DNA of 43,082 nucleotides from contig JAOUBY010000011.1 of NCBI GenBank assembly GCA_029860045.1, positions 1 through 43,082 on the forward strand, in the 5' to 3' direction. Below, piece by piece: positions 1-8,173 of the stretch. The translations under genes were made by a program, and so were the position numbers. Origin of the DNA: Gammaproteobacteria bacterium. GTDB lineage: Bacteria; Pseudomonadota; Gammaproteobacteria; UBA9214. Each line of letters opens with the position of its first letter. Position 1 is the first letter of the stretch. The notes beneath the pieces are model-generated. The model was not told the DNA's origin. It made no database searches and saw only the letters and a program-made list of their open reading frames with translations.

Positions 1-102
1 CTACTTATTTATCTTGTATTTATACAACACAAACCCGAAGAATAAAACTAAAATGATAGCTGCAATCCTGCCCCATCACGCCAGCCCCGGAGACCCGCGG
101 CC

Positions 103-1680
103 TTGAATACCAGCGCCACAGAGAAATTGTCCCGGCTTGTCAGCGAACACCGGCAGGTGTTGCTCAAGGGCGGACTGGTCGGCCTGGAGAAAGAGAGTCT
201 GCGCGTCGGAGCGGACGGCATCATTGCCCAGACACCGCACCCGGCCGCGCTCGGCTCGGCACTCCAGCACCCGTGGGTTACCACGGATTATTCCGAGGCC
301 CTGCTGGAACTGATTACCCCGCCGCTTGACGGTCCGCAGGCTGCGCTCACCTTCCTGGAGAAGCTGCAGCAATTCGTCTACCAGCGACTGGATAATGAAC
401 TGTTGTGGTCGGCCAGCATGCCGTGCGTGGTTCAGGGCGAGGCCGGTATCCCCATCGCACGATACGGCAGCTCCAATATCGGGCAGATGAAAACCGTGTA
501 CCGGCGTGGACTGGGCCACCGCTATGGCAAGATCATGCAGGTGATCGCCGGTGTTCACTACAATTACTCCTTCCCGGAGCCGCTATGGGCAGCTTACCAG
601 GCACAGGAGCAGGACACGCGCCCGCTGCAAGCGTTCATGTCCGATCACTATTTCCGCACCATTCGCAACCTGCAACGCTTTGGCTGGCTGGTACCTTACC
701 TGTTCGGCGCCTCACCGGCAGTGTGCAAATCCTTCCTGGAAGGTACGCCGACACGCCTGCGACCCTACAACGAAAACAGTTACTACAGTCCGCATGCCAC
801 CTCGCTGCGCATGTGCGATATCGGTTACCAGAACTCGCGCGAGGACGAACTCGGCTTTAAGGCAGACTACGACAGCCTGGAGTCCTATGTCACCAGCCTG
901 CGCCGGGCTATTTCCACGCCCTGTCCGCGCCACGCAGAGATCGGCGTCAAGGTCGACGGCGAGTACCGTCAACTCAATGCCAATATGTTGCAGATCGAGA
1001 ATGAATACTACAGCTCGGTACGACCCAAGCAGGTGCCAGGTGAGAACGAGCAACCAACCCATGCACTGGCACGGCGCGGCGTTCGCTATGTAGAACTGCG
1101 CTCACTGGACATCAACCCGTTCGATCCGCGCGGCATCGATATCACCCAGTGCCGCTTCCTGGAAACCTTCATGGCATTCTGCCTGTTGCAGGACAGTCCG
1201 GCGATCAGCCCGGTAGAGCGCAGGGAGATCGATATCAATCTTGACGCCGTGTGTTATCGCGGCCGTGAACCCGGCCTCACCTTGCAGCGCAACGGGCAGA
1301 CACTAACGCTGCAGCAGTGGGCCGGCGAATTGTGCGAAGCCATGCAACCGTTTGCCACGGCACTCGATGACGGCGAGGAAGGCACACCCTACCAGGATGC
1401 ACTGCAGGACCAGTTAAAGGCCGTTGCAGACCCCGAACAAACCTGCTCGGCACGCGTACTGAACGCCATGCGCGAAAACGGGGAAGGCTATTTTCACTTT
1501 GCCCGGCGCATGTCGCTACAGCATCAACGCTATTTTCTCGGCCTGCAGGAAGATGCAGCCCGAATTACACAATTCGAAAAGGACGTAACAAGGTCACTGG
1601 CCGACCAACGGGCCGTCGAGGCAGCGGACACGCTTTCGTTTGATGACTTCCTTGCCTGGTACTTCTCTCAAACGCCCTAG
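103..1680 (+). CDS. gshA: Glutamate-cysteine ligase, proteobacterial type I
   Basis: Catalyses ATP-dependent joining of L-glutamate and L-cysteine, the first step of glutathione synthesis, in the cytoplasm. The 525-residue length fits the E. coli-type enzyme. Recognisable family blocks are GLEKESLRV near residue 27, TDYSEALLELITPP near 60 and YNYSFPEPLW near 150. The start is a TTG with GGAG about 10 nt upstream; no ATG gives a better N-terminus because the conserved block begins within 30 residues. The TAG stop overlaps the stop of the convergent downstream gene (shared CTAG), so there is no room for a terminator between them. Function is confident; the start codon is less so. Confidence 0.95.
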   Translation: MNTSATEKLSRLVSEHRQVLLKGGLVGLEKESLRVGADGIIAQTPHPAALGSALQHPWVTTDYSEALLELITPPLDGPQAALTFLEKLQQFVYQRLDNELLWSASMPCVVQGEAGIPIARYGSSNIGQMKTVYRRGLGHRYGKIMQVIAGVHYNYSFPEPLWAAYQAQEQDTRPLQAFMSDHYFRTIRNLQRFGWLVPYLFGASPAVCKSFLEGTPTRLRPYNENSYYSPHATSLRMCDIGYQNSREDELGFKADYDSLESYVTSLRRAISTPCPRHAEIGVKVDGEYRQLNANMLQIENEYYSSVRPKQVPGENEQPTHALARRGVRYVELRSLDINPFDPRGIDITQCRFLETFMAFCLLQDSPAISPVERREIDINLDAVCYRGREPGLTLQRNGQTLTLQQWAGELCEAMQPFATALDDGEEGTPYQDALQDQLKAVADPEQTCSARVLNAMRENGEGYFHFARRMSLQHQRYFLGLQEDAARITQFEKDVTRSLADQRAVEAADTLSFDDFLAWYFSQTP

Positions 1681-2297
1681 CCTGCCAGCACGAACCCGGC
1701 CCCTGCCAGGTAGAAACCTGCCGGGTAATACCAGCATGGCGGCCTGTCCTGCAACTTGCTCAGCAACAACGTGAGAATAATCCCCATCACCATGTAGAGC
1801 GGGACCACCTGCACAGAGGTGTAGTGCCGCAAGTCACCGGGCAGGTAGTAGAAATAGAAGGTCCCGTAGAACAGCAGGAAAAAACCATTGGCGAGGATCT
1901 CCAGTAACGGGCCATCAATTCCGGAGGCAATGCCTTTCAGCCAATTCGGCCTTATGCTAATACGGTGCGCCCGCAGCACCTGGTGCAGGAAGTAGATGTA
2001 GTAGCCGTATACCGGCCAGACAATGATGTTCAGCGCAGAGGTATAGCCATCATGGATCGGCCACACGCGATATTGCCAGAGCGGCCTGCCGGTCAGCAGG
2101 TAATACAGTTTACCAAGGTACACCTCACAGACAATCGCTACCACGAAGGCAACCGCCATTGATAACGCCAGCTGGTAGTAATCGATGCGAATCCAGCGCC
2201 GCACCAGCAACGAACCAAGCAGGTAAAACAGCAGCGCGCCAACCAGCGCGCCGGACAGGCCTTGCAGGACCAGCATGCCTGCAGCAGACACCAGCAT
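1677..2297 (-). CDS. Unknown polytopic membrane protein
   Basis: A 206-residue protein with about six hydrophobic segments, so an inner-membrane protein. Aromatic-rich motifs such as GRPLWQYRVWPIHDGY (near residue 70) and VWPVYGYYIYFLHQVLR suggest a conserved family, but I do not recognise it. Its ATG follows directly on the TAA of the upstream 110-residue gene (TAAATG), so the two are probably co-transcribed and translationally coupled. The 3' end overlaps gshA by four bases. No catalytic motif is visible. Confidence 0.75.
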   Translation of the reverse strand: MLVSAAGMLVLQGLSGALVGALLFYLLGSLLVRRWIRIDYYQLALSMAVAFVVAIVCEVYLGKLYYLLTGRPLWQYRVWPIHDGYTSALNIIVWPVYGYYIYFLHQVLRAHRISIRPNWLKGIASGIDGPLLEILANGFFLLFYGTFYFYYLPGDLRHYTSVQVVPLYMVMGIILTLLLSKLQDRPPCWYYPAGFYLAGAGFVLAG

Positions 2298-2630
2298 TTA
2301 CATGTGAGAGATCAGCCGGGCCTCCGGCACATGCTGCTGGATGGCGCTGGCAATCTCGAAACGGATGCCATGGACCTGGCGAATCGAAACCCATAGCAGG
2401 CTGAGCTTCAGGTTGAACTCGGCAAACACCACCACGTCTCCGAAATGCGTGAGTGCAATATGGATGTCCTGGATGGCGGCATCGACCAGGTGCTTCGGCT
2501 TGTCGCGCAGGCCCGGGATCAACATCATGAAATCGCTCAGTGGTTTGCCCTGTTCGTCATGCGATGGCGCACGCTTGCGTAACGGTTCCGCGGTGCTATC
2601 AAACTGGACGGCGATTTTCGGCAGGTTCAT
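2298..2630 (-). CDS. Unknown 110-residue cytoplasmic protein
   Basis: A short soluble protein beginning MNLPKIAVQFDS, with no signal peptide or membrane segment. The central part (DAAIQDIHIALTHFGDVVVF) looks like an alpha/beta core. I do not recognise the family. The direct TAA/ATG junction with the downstream membrane protein suggests that they work together. The region upstream is a gene-free stretch of over 400 bases. Confidence 0.65.
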   Translation of the reverse strand: MNLPKIAVQFDSTAEPLRKRAPSHDEQGKPLSDFMMLIPGLRDKPKHLVDAAIQDIHIALTHFGDVVVFAEFNLKLSLLWVSIRQVHGIRFEIASAIQQHVPEARLISHM

Positions 2631-3093
2631 GGGGCAACTTGTTATGGTGCTGTTACCCGATGATAGCGGGAAACAGGCGGGCTATCACAGCCAGGCCGCC
2701 TGAAAGACAAAAGCCTTTTAATATCAGCTAGTAGCTGACTCCAAACATGCCACCGTATCCGCGAATATGAAACCTGACTGAAATTCAGCGGGTTGTTCCA
2801 CTAATCTATTGATTTTATGATAAAATTCTTCTGTGCGCACGCGGGGTTACCCGCATCGGCTGAATGTATTATTGACAACAACCGGCAAATAAATCATAAA
2901 GAGAGCTGGTAGTTAGAAAAATAATAAGAAATCTAAAGCCCCCCAACGGCCAGGTCACTGTGGTTGCTGTGTATACCTGTGAACTTTCACAGGCACACAG
3001 GCATCTACTGTGATACCAAAGTGATATTTCATACCACCCGTCAGTTTAAACAAAAGACTGACCGGAAGCATGCCGGGTAGGGGGAGACAATTG
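2631..3093. other. Gene-free region upstream of the PAS-repeat gene
   Basis: No convincing coding sequence. The first ~80 bases hold the upstream region of the minus-strand pair. The middle (about 2720-2930) is visibly AT-richer than the surroundings and contains a sigma70-like promoter at 2872-2900 pointing towards the PAS gene. If that promoter is used, the leader is about 190 nt long; I see no known riboswitch in it. Confidence 0.6.
2872..2900 (+). promoter_or_regulatory. Candidate sigma70 promoter for the PAS-repeat gene
   Basis: A perfect TTGACA at 2872-2877 is followed after 17 nt by CATAAA (4 of 6 matches to TATAAT) at 2895-2900. The spacing is ideal and the orientation fits the gene that starts at 3094. 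The weak -10 keeps confidence moderate. Confidence 0.45.
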
Positions 3094-4347
3094 ATGACGA
3101 GTGCTCAGCTAAAGCAAGACAGGCAAACCAGATTTGCCGAGGCAAATCCAAACCCGGTGCTTTCTTCCAGGGCAGACGGTGTGTTGCAATTCGTGAATCC
3201 TGCAACATCACGGTTGGTTCGAGAACTGGAGCTCAACAGTGTCGAAGACATCCTTCCCAGTGACCATAAAGAACTGGTGAGGAATTGCCTGGAAACCGGC
3301 ACACGGTTAACCAAAGAGCGAAAGGCCGGCGGCAGGAACCTTGTCTGGTCATATCAGTCCTCAGACGATAAAGACGAGATTTACATCTATGGCCATGATG
3401 TTTCTGATTATCAGGCCGGCACCCACGACCCAACGGAATTCCCCATGGCAAACCCCAGTCCGGTACTTGCAATCGGAGTGGATGGAGCTGTGCACTTTTC
3501 CAATCCTGCTACATCGCAGCTGCTTCAGGACCTGGGGCTTACAGATATTGAAGAAATTCTTCCCGGCAACCACGGGGAGATGATCAAGAACTGCCTGAAA
3601 ACCAGTACGCCACTAACCAAAGAGTGTACGGTGGGCAACCGAACCCTTGTCTGGTTATATCGGTCGATCAGCGACCGTAACGAGATTTACATCTATGGCC
3701 ATGACGTTTCTGATTATCAGTCCGGCGCCCACGACCCAACGGAATTCCCCATGGCAAACCCCAGCCCGGTACTTGCAACCGGGGCGGATGGGAAACTGCA
3801 CTTCTCCAACCCCGCGACATCGCAGTTGCTTGATGACCTGGGTCTTGACGATCTTGAAAAGATCCTGCCGCGCAACCACAAAAAGCTGGCGAAGGACTGC
3901 CTGAAAACCAGCACCCCGCTAACCGAAGAGCGTAAGGTGGGCGGCCGAACCATTGTCTGGATATACCGATCACACAGCGAGAGTGATGAGATTTTCATCT
4001 ATGGCCATGATATTTCCAGCTGTGATCCTAAAGTATTCTGTATAGAAGGTTTCCCCAAGGCAAATCCCAACCCGATTTTTTCATCCAGCAAGGACGGTGT
4101 GCCGCGATTCATGAATCATGCAACATCACAGTTGCTACAGGACCTGGAGCTTGGAAGTACGGAAGACATTCTTCCTCACAACCATCTGGAACTGGTGCAG
4201 ACCTGCCTGAACACCAATACTCCCATCATTAGAGAGCGTCAGGTGGGCGGCCGGACAATCATCTGGTCATACTACCCGATCGACGAAAGTGATCTGATTT
4301 ACATCTATGGTCACGACATTACTGACTATCACCCGGATACTTTCTGA
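3094..4347 (+). CDS. Four-tandem-PAS-repeat protein without output domain
   Basis: A 417-residue soluble protein built almost wholly from four copies of a 102-residue unit. Each begins NPxPV, continues DGxxxFxNxATSxLL, IL(P)xxNH-type and VGGRTxVW-type blocks and ends IYGHD. This resembles the PAS domains found in sensor kinases, which bind small ligands or cofactors. No kinase, GGDEF, HTH, methyl-accepting or membrane segment is present, so any signal must pass by protein-protein contact. I chose ATG 3094 because GGGGGAGA lies six bases upstream; an upstream in-frame ATG at 3070 has no such site. The repeat units are close at the DNA level, showing recent internal amplification. The PAS assignment is from motif shape only. 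Confidence 0.8.
   Translation: MTSAQLKQDRQTRFAEANPNPVLSSRADGVLQFVNPATSRLVRELELNSVEDILPSDHKELVRNCLETGTRLTKERKAGGRNLVWSYQSSDDKDEIYIYGHDVSDYQAGTHDPTEFPMANPSPVLAIGVDGAVHFSNPATSQLLQDLGLTDIEEILPGNHGEMIKNCLKTSTPLTKECTVGNRTLVWLYRSISDRNEIYIYGHDVSDYQSGAHDPTEFPMANPSPVLATGADGKLHFSNPATSQLLDDLGLDDLEKILPRNHKKLAKDCLKTSTPLTEERKVGGRTIVWIYRSHSESDEIFIYGHDISSCDPKVFCIEGFPKANPNPIFSSSKDGVPRFMNHATSQLLQDLELGSTEDILPHNHLELVQTCLNTNTPIIRERQVGGRTIIWSYYPIDESDLIYIYGHDITDYHPDTF
3145..4347 (+). repeat. Four tandem 306-nt coding repeats
   Basis: Units start at 3145, 3451, 3757 and 4063; the last is truncated by the stop codon. The GAGATTT-type landmark recurs at 3376, 3682, 3988 and 4294, exactly 306 nt apart each time. The junction between units 1/2 and the junction between units 2/3 differ at only about four of some 95 bases, whereas unit 4 is more diverged. 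Confidence 0.9.
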
Positions 4348-4363
4348 GACACGCACATGAGGT

Positions 4364-4394
4364 GCAAACAAAAACGGCGGCCCGCAGGCCGCCG
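4364..4394 (-). terminator. Rho-independent terminator for the cytochrome operon
   Basis: CGGCGGCC (4375-4382) pairs perfectly with GGCCGCCG (4387-4394) around a CGCA loop. On the minus strand the hairpin is followed by TTTTTGTTTG, whereas no T-run follows on the plus strand. It therefore ends minus-strand transcription from the cytochrome gene at 4477-4872. Confidence 0.8.
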
Positions 4395-4476
4395 CTGTTG
4401 ATACTGCTGTATTTGATATGACACCTCCTGAAGCTGCCTTACCGGCAGCCGCCGAACCCGAGGCGTGTATTCTGTA

Positions 4477-4872
4477 TCAGTTATTCTTTGCTCCCTGGTC
4501 AATCCACATCTTGATGGTTTCAATCTGTTCTTCTGTGAGCGGATCTAACTGCCCTCCAGCCTGCGCATCATCATGGTGTGGTGGCATCTGAATCTTCGGA
4601 TCAGCCTTATGACCAATCAACCGGAACAGCGTACTGGATTCACTGTCTCCAGGGACAATAACCGGGCCGAACTTTGTGCCTTTCATAAGGCTGTTATAAT
4701 TCTGCACGCTGAATCCACTTTTTTCAGTTCCCTCACCACCAACATGGCACGTCAAACAGTTGGATACCAGGATCGGATTAACATCGTTGTTATAACTGAC
4801 CTGTTTACTACAACCTGCACCAAATAAAGGTATGGTCGCAATAATTACAATACTGAGTACACGAGTCCGCAT
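4477..4872 (-). CDS. Small c-type cytochrome lipoprotein
   Basis: A 131-residue protein with a lipoprotein signal peptide (lipobox FGAGC at residues 17-21), so it should be membrane-tethered on the periplasmic side. One heme-binding motif, CLTCH, lies near residue 39, and a Met in IQMPPHH is a possible distal ligand. The layout resembles the short cytochrome-like domains found fused to other proteins in planctomycetes. It lies 123 nt downstream of a membrane cytochrome on the same strand and probably carries electrons with it. Redox partner unknown. Confidence 0.85.
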   Translation of the reverse strand: MRTRVLSIVIIATIPLFGAGCSKQVSYNNDVNPILVSNCLTCHVGGEGTEKSGFSVQNYNSLMKGTKFGPVIVPGDSESSTLFRLIGHKADPKIQMPPHHDDAQAGGQLDPLTEEQIETIKMWIDQGAKNN

Positions 4873-4995
4873 TTCTTCCGCTCCTAAATCATAAATGTGT
4901 TACGACCGAAGTACAGCAACCTGGTATGCATGGCCACACCACCGGTCAACTCAATCAATCCGGCTACAGACGCTCCGACTGGCGCCTGATGGCAG

Positions 4996-5763
4996 TTATT
5001 CGCCTCCCCCTATGTTATCGCGGGGCAACCTATAAAACCACATCTGATACATGGAGAGAACCCACTGGGCAGTAAAAGACAATGCCATGAAGACTCCACT
5101 CAGATAGATTATCCAGGCAAATGGCGGGTAAAGCTTGGTCAGGTACCACGAGAATATATCCAGCATGATGGCAATGAAGGGGGTTATCAGAATGATGCAT
5201 TTCATACATGCCGGCTGCACGTTGGCATGGAGGAATATTCCACCCACAATGAAAAATATGAAGGTCATACCGAACAGGTGAATATGCGAGACGCGTACCA
5301 GGGTAAGGATATCCGCGCCGGTATCAATCTCCACCATTTTCATGACATTGCTATAACCTTGCAGGATGGGGTTGTGTGGATATGCCGCGCGCGATGCTTC
5401 ATTATCACCATGACAATTGAAGCAGTGGTCCTCCATGATTGGAACCACCTTGTCCTGGTATCTTCCCTCTTCAGCCCCACCCTGAATCCACAAAACGATT
5501 TCCTCAGCGTCTTCCTTATGCAGCATCCCTGACATGGGGCCCTTGATGGCTGCTTCCAGACGGGTGGCATCCGTGCTGCCACTGTAAGCCAGAACCAGAT
5601 CGTTTGGAGACAGCCCGACGTTACCGTCCCGGCTCGCATGCACTGAAAAAGTCTGAATCATGGCAAACAGGTACGCCACGCCCAGTATCAGCAGGGTCAT
5701 GGTGTACAATGCCTTATGGCATCCTGTCAGGTCCTGGAAAGGTAAAAATCCCTGGTTTGTCAT
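4996..5763 (-). CDS. Membrane-bound cytochrome c with C-terminal helices
   Basis: A 255-residue protein. An N-terminal membrane segment (about residues 18-38) is followed by a periplasmic stretch carrying one heme motif, CFNCH, near residue 120, and then about four more membrane helices, the first containing SHIHLFG. The helix His residues could bind heme or a quinone site, but that is inference. ATG 5763 was chosen because GGAGG lies just upstream; the longer reading frame to 5862 would begin inside the promoter region. It heads the operon that continues into the lipoprotein cytochrome and faces another cytochrome gene across an FNR-type box. I do not know a family name. Confidence 0.8.
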   Translation of the reverse strand: MTNQGFLPFQDLTGCHKALYTMTLLILGVAYLFAMIQTFSVHASRDGNVGLSPNDLVLAYSGSTDATRLEAAIKGPMSGMLHKEDAEEIVLWIQGGAEEGRYQDKVVPIMEDHCFNCHGDNEASRAAYPHNPILQGYSNVMKMVEIDTGADILTLVRVSHIHLFGMTFIFFIVGGIFLHANVQPACMKCIILITPFIAIMLDIFSWYLTKLYPPFAWIIYLSGVFMALSFTAQWVLSMYQMWFYRLPRDNIGGGE

Positions 5764-5868
5764 TGACAGTCCTCCGCTTGACGCAGTTTCCAACTCACGC
5801 CATAACAATGACGTCCTGCCTGGTGGGGATACTGTCTGGTATTTAGCACGACCCCAAGTCATTCTTTA

Positions 5869-5882
5869 TTGATACAGATCAA
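5869..5882. promoter_or_regulatory. Perfect FNR/Anr-type operator
   Basis: TTGATACAGATCAA matches the FNR/Anr consensus TTGAT-N4-ATCAA at all ten fixed positions. It lies between the divergent cytochrome genes starting at 5763 (minus) and 6018 (plus). Class II activation centred at -41.5 would put start sites near 5834 or 5917, both plausible. This suggests control by oxygen limitation. The -10 elements on either side are weak, so which gene is controlled cannot be decided by eye. Confidence 0.75.
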
Positions 5883-6017
5883 CTTGTGCATGACTTTGAA
5901 TGTAGTAAAAAGGTACGCAGTGAAATATTAACTGCCGGTCCAGTCGCGGTTGGCTCCTGTTATGCTGAGTAAAAGCACAGGAAGGTCATCACGTAATCCT
6001 GGCCAGGAGAAGATAAG

Positions 6018-6326
6018 ATGAAATTGAGAATCACGCCTGTCATTTACTCGATCTTATTCATGTGCCTGGCAAACCCGGTGCATGCAGGTGATGCCGCCGC
6101 CGGAAAGGCAAAATCAGCGACCTGCTCAGGCTGTCATGGCGCTGACGGGATAGGCACCAATGACCAGAACCCGAATCTCGCCGGCCAGAAGGAGGCTTAT
6201 CTCGTCAAGGCGACCAAGGCCTACCGTGACGGGACACGCAGCGACCCCATGATGGGTGCAATGTTAAAAGCCCTGAGCGATACCGATATAGAAAATATTT
6301 CAGCCTTCTATAGCAGCCTTAAATAA
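6018..6326 (+). CDS. Periplasmic class I cytochrome c (c553/c4-like)
   Basis: A 102-residue soluble electron carrier. A Sec signal peptide ends around VHA-GDAAAG (residue 24), leaving a monoheme domain with CSGCH near residue 36, a PNLAGQ block and a C-terminal Met region (DPMMGAM), the probable axial ligand. The gene is monocistronic, closed by a strong terminator 25 nt downstream. It faces the membrane-bound cytochrome across the FNR-type box, so it may shuttle electrons to or from that protein, for example to a terminal oxidase or denitrification enzyme. Confidence 0.92.
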   Translation: MKLRITPVIYSILFMCLANPVHAGDAAAGKAKSATCSGCHGADGIGTNDQNPNLAGQKEAYLVKATKAYRDGTRSDPMMGAMLKALSDTDIENISAFYSSLK

Positions 6327-6350
6327 AGCGGCGTAATTGTTTCAGCATTT

Positions 6351-6385
6351 ACAACAACGGCTCCCGAAGGAGCCGTTGTTGTTTT
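6351..6385 (+). terminator. Rho-independent terminator after cytochrome c
   Basis: A perfect 14-bp stem (6351-6364 with 6369-6382) around a CGAA loop, with a short T-run at the end. It lies just past the cytochrome gene. The rich AC/GT ends of the stem would also supply U-rich sequence. Confidence 0.85.
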
Positions 6386-6473
6386 GGACTGAATGACCAT
6401 TTTTGTCGTTATAGGACGTTTTTTCATAACCAGAAATGACGCCGCCTGTCGCATCAAGCGGCCACTCCAATAA

Positions 6474-6496
6474 TCGCGCTCGCGGAGCGCTCCTGC
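6474..6496 (-). repeat. Degenerate single REP
   Basis: Same layout as the intact REPs (GCGC hairpin then GCTCCT), but the head reads GCAG instead of GTAG on the minus strand and the hairpin core differs. Confidence 0.6.
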
Positions 6497-6554
6497 GGCA
6501 ATAGCAAGCATTGTGAGAGTGGGCCGTGTCCGCGATATGTTTGCGATAAAATCA

Positions 6555-6578
6555 TCGCGCCTGCAAGGCGCTCCTACA
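6555..6578 (-). repeat. Single intact REP
   Basis: Identical over 24 bases to the right arm of the REPIN at 30428-30488. Read on the minus strand it has the GTAG head followed by the hairpin GCGCC-TTGCA-GGCGC. Confidence 0.85.
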
Positions 6579-6722
6579 GCATTTCTAAAGGCTGGATTCC
6601 CGCCTTCGCGGGAACGACGTAATTATTTTAGCTTCTGTGTGCTCTGGGGCATCTATGGCAATTGTTATTATTCTTTTCTCTGCGCCCTGGTGGTTTTGCG
6701 CGAGACTAAAACCGGATCCAGC

Positions 6723-7112
6723 CTACCCTGCAATGGCATCCCTTACACGCTCCAGGCGGCTGCGCACCTCGGATGCAAGCTCCGTCACACCTTCCCTGTC
6801 CACCAGGCTGAGTACCGCAGCAGGGTCCATGAAACCGACATTAATGGAGCCGTCGTCTTCCTCGCGCAGCACCACGTTACAGGGCAGCAGCAGGCCGATA
6901 TCGGGGTCGGCATTAATCGCCTGGTTGGCCAGTTGCGGGTTGCATGCGCCCAGGATCAGGTAGGGCTTGCGCTCAACACCAATTTTCTTTTTCAGTGTGG
7001 CGGCAACGTCGATCTCGGTCAGCACACCAAAACCCTCCTTCTGCAGCTCGGCAGTTACCTGCTCGCGGATGGACTGCATGTCACCCTTTAACGAAATATT
7101 GAAGCCATACAT
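6723..7112 (-). CDS. DUF302 family protein
   Basis: A 129-residue soluble protein of the DUF302 family: MYGFNISL start, EGFGVLTEIDV block near residue 28, GACNPQLANQAI near 57 and LLLPCNVVLRE near 75. Biochemical function is not established for the family; members are common in sulfur-metabolising and anaerobic proteobacteria. It ends in the repeat-rich gap and begins 14 nt downstream of purC on the same strand, so it could be read from the purC promoter. Confidence 0.9.
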   Translation of the reverse strand: MYGFNISLKGDMQSIREQVTAELQKEGFGVLTEIDVAATLKKKIGVERKPYLILGACNPQLANQAINADPDIGLLLPCNVVLREEDDGSINVGFMDPAAVLSLVDREGVTELASEVRSRLERVRDAIAG

Positions 7113-7126
7113 AACGTACTCCTGTT

Positions 7127-8011
7127 TTATCCAGTCAATCTTGACTGCGCCTCGCGGTACTTGGCAGCGCTTTTCTCCAGAATATCCGACGGCAGCACGG
7201 GGCCCGGCGCCTGCTTGTTCCAGTCCAGCGTTTCCAGGTAGTCGCGTATGAACTGCTTGTCGAAACTGTCCGGACTGCTGCCAGGGCGGTAGCTGTCGGC
7301 CGGCCAGAAGCGCGAGGAATCCGGAGTAAGGATTTCATCGATCAGTACCAGGGTGCCGTCATCATCGATACCGAATTCAAACTTGGTGTCCGCGATGATG
7401 ATTCCTCGCTCCAGCGCATAGGCCGCGCAACTGGAGTAAATCCGGATACTCACGTCACGTACCTGCTCGGCCAGTGCATCGCCAATCAGTTCCCGCGTAC
7501 GCGCGAAATCAATATTGATATCGTGTTCGCCAACATCCGCCTTGGTCGAGGGCGTAAAGATCGGCTCGGGTAACTTGTCTGCAAGTTGCAGGCCGACTGG
7601 CAGCGTGATGCCGCACACCGCGCCGTTTTGCTTATAGTCCTTCCAGCCGGAACCAATCAGGTAACCACGCACGATCGCCTCGACCGGCAGCGCCTTGAGT
7701 TTTTTCACAATAATGGCGCGTCCTTCCACCTGCGCCCGCTCCTGCGCATCGGGCAACACCGCTTCCAGTGTCAAATCAGCGAGATGATTGGCGACGATGT
7801 CGCGCGTGAAATTGAACCAGAAATTGGACACTGCAGTCAGCACCGCGCCCTTGCCCGGCACCGGGTCCGGCATGACCACGTCAAACGCCGACAGCCGATC
7901 GGTGGTGACGATCAGCAGGTGATCATCGCCTATGCCATAGACATCGCGCACCTTGCCGCGCATCAGCAGTGGCAGACTGGTCAAATTGGACTCGTACAGG
8001 GTCTCCAGCAT
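7127..8011 (-). CDS. purC: SAICAR synthase
   Basis: Phosphoribosylaminoimidazole-succinocarboxamide synthase joins aspartate to CAIR in purine biosynthesis. At 294 residues it belongs to the longer version of the family. Motifs: [20 protein letters not shown] near residue 19, [15 protein letters not shown] near 42, [13 protein letters not shown] near 114 and DTKFEFG near 210. It is divergent from purE-purK, placing three successive pathway activities side by side. Confidence 0.96.
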   Translation of the reverse strand: MLETLYESNLTSLPLLMRGKVRDVYGIGDDHLLIVTTDRLSAFDVVMPDPVPGKGAVLTAVSNFWFNFTRDIVANHLADLTLEAVLPDAQERAQVEGRAIIVKKLKALPVEAIVRGYLIGSGWKDYKQNGAVCGITLPVGLQLADKLPEPIFTPSTKADVGEHDINIDFARTRELIGDALAEQVRDVSIRIYSSCAAYALERGIIIADTKFEFGIDDDGTLVLIDEILTPDSSRFWPADSYRPGSSPDSFDKQFIRDYLETLDWNKQAPGPVLPSDILEKSAAKYREAQSRLTG

Positions 8012-8173
8012 GTGAGTTCCATCGTAAAGAAAGGCCGCATTGTACTCGAAACCGGGGCAGGCCCGGATCTTTTCAGGGGCCGTTATCGTCCCCCCGCATG
8101 AAAAATCGGTGCCTGTCAGCTGTCAGGGCACGGCTTTGGGTGCTAAAATGAAACGCTTTCGTTGGCACAACAA

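Larger units (their letters stand above)
6386..6722. repeat. Intergenic stretch of repeat fragments
   Basis: No gene seen. It holds a degenerate REP at 6474-6496, an intact REP arm at 6555-6578, and from about 6588 a copy of the second repeat family: CTGGATTCCCGCC followed by GCGGGAACGAC, then GCGCCCTGG and TTTTGCGCGAGA near 6682-6705. The same blocks in the same order occur at 31403-31527. Confidence 0.75.

Noticed and set aside
2841-2858. Short hairpin with GCGGG and CCCGC near the PAS promoter
   Set aside because: The stem is only about five pairs and lies upstream of the candidate -35; no sign of function.
4375-4394. Terminator for the PAS-repeat gene on the plus strand
   Set aside because: The hairpin has no T-run on the plus side; the T-run lies on the minus side, so it belongs to the cytochrome operon, though it may also slow plus-strand transcription.
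6513-7091. Plus-strand 192-residue frame over the repeat gap and the DUF302 gene
   Set aside because: The first part reads through REP sequence and the second is antisense to a recognisable DUF302 protein.
8148-8166. Possible PurR operator before purE
   Set aside because: AAACGCTTTCGTT has partial symmetry but lacks the CAANCGNTTG core, so I do not call it.
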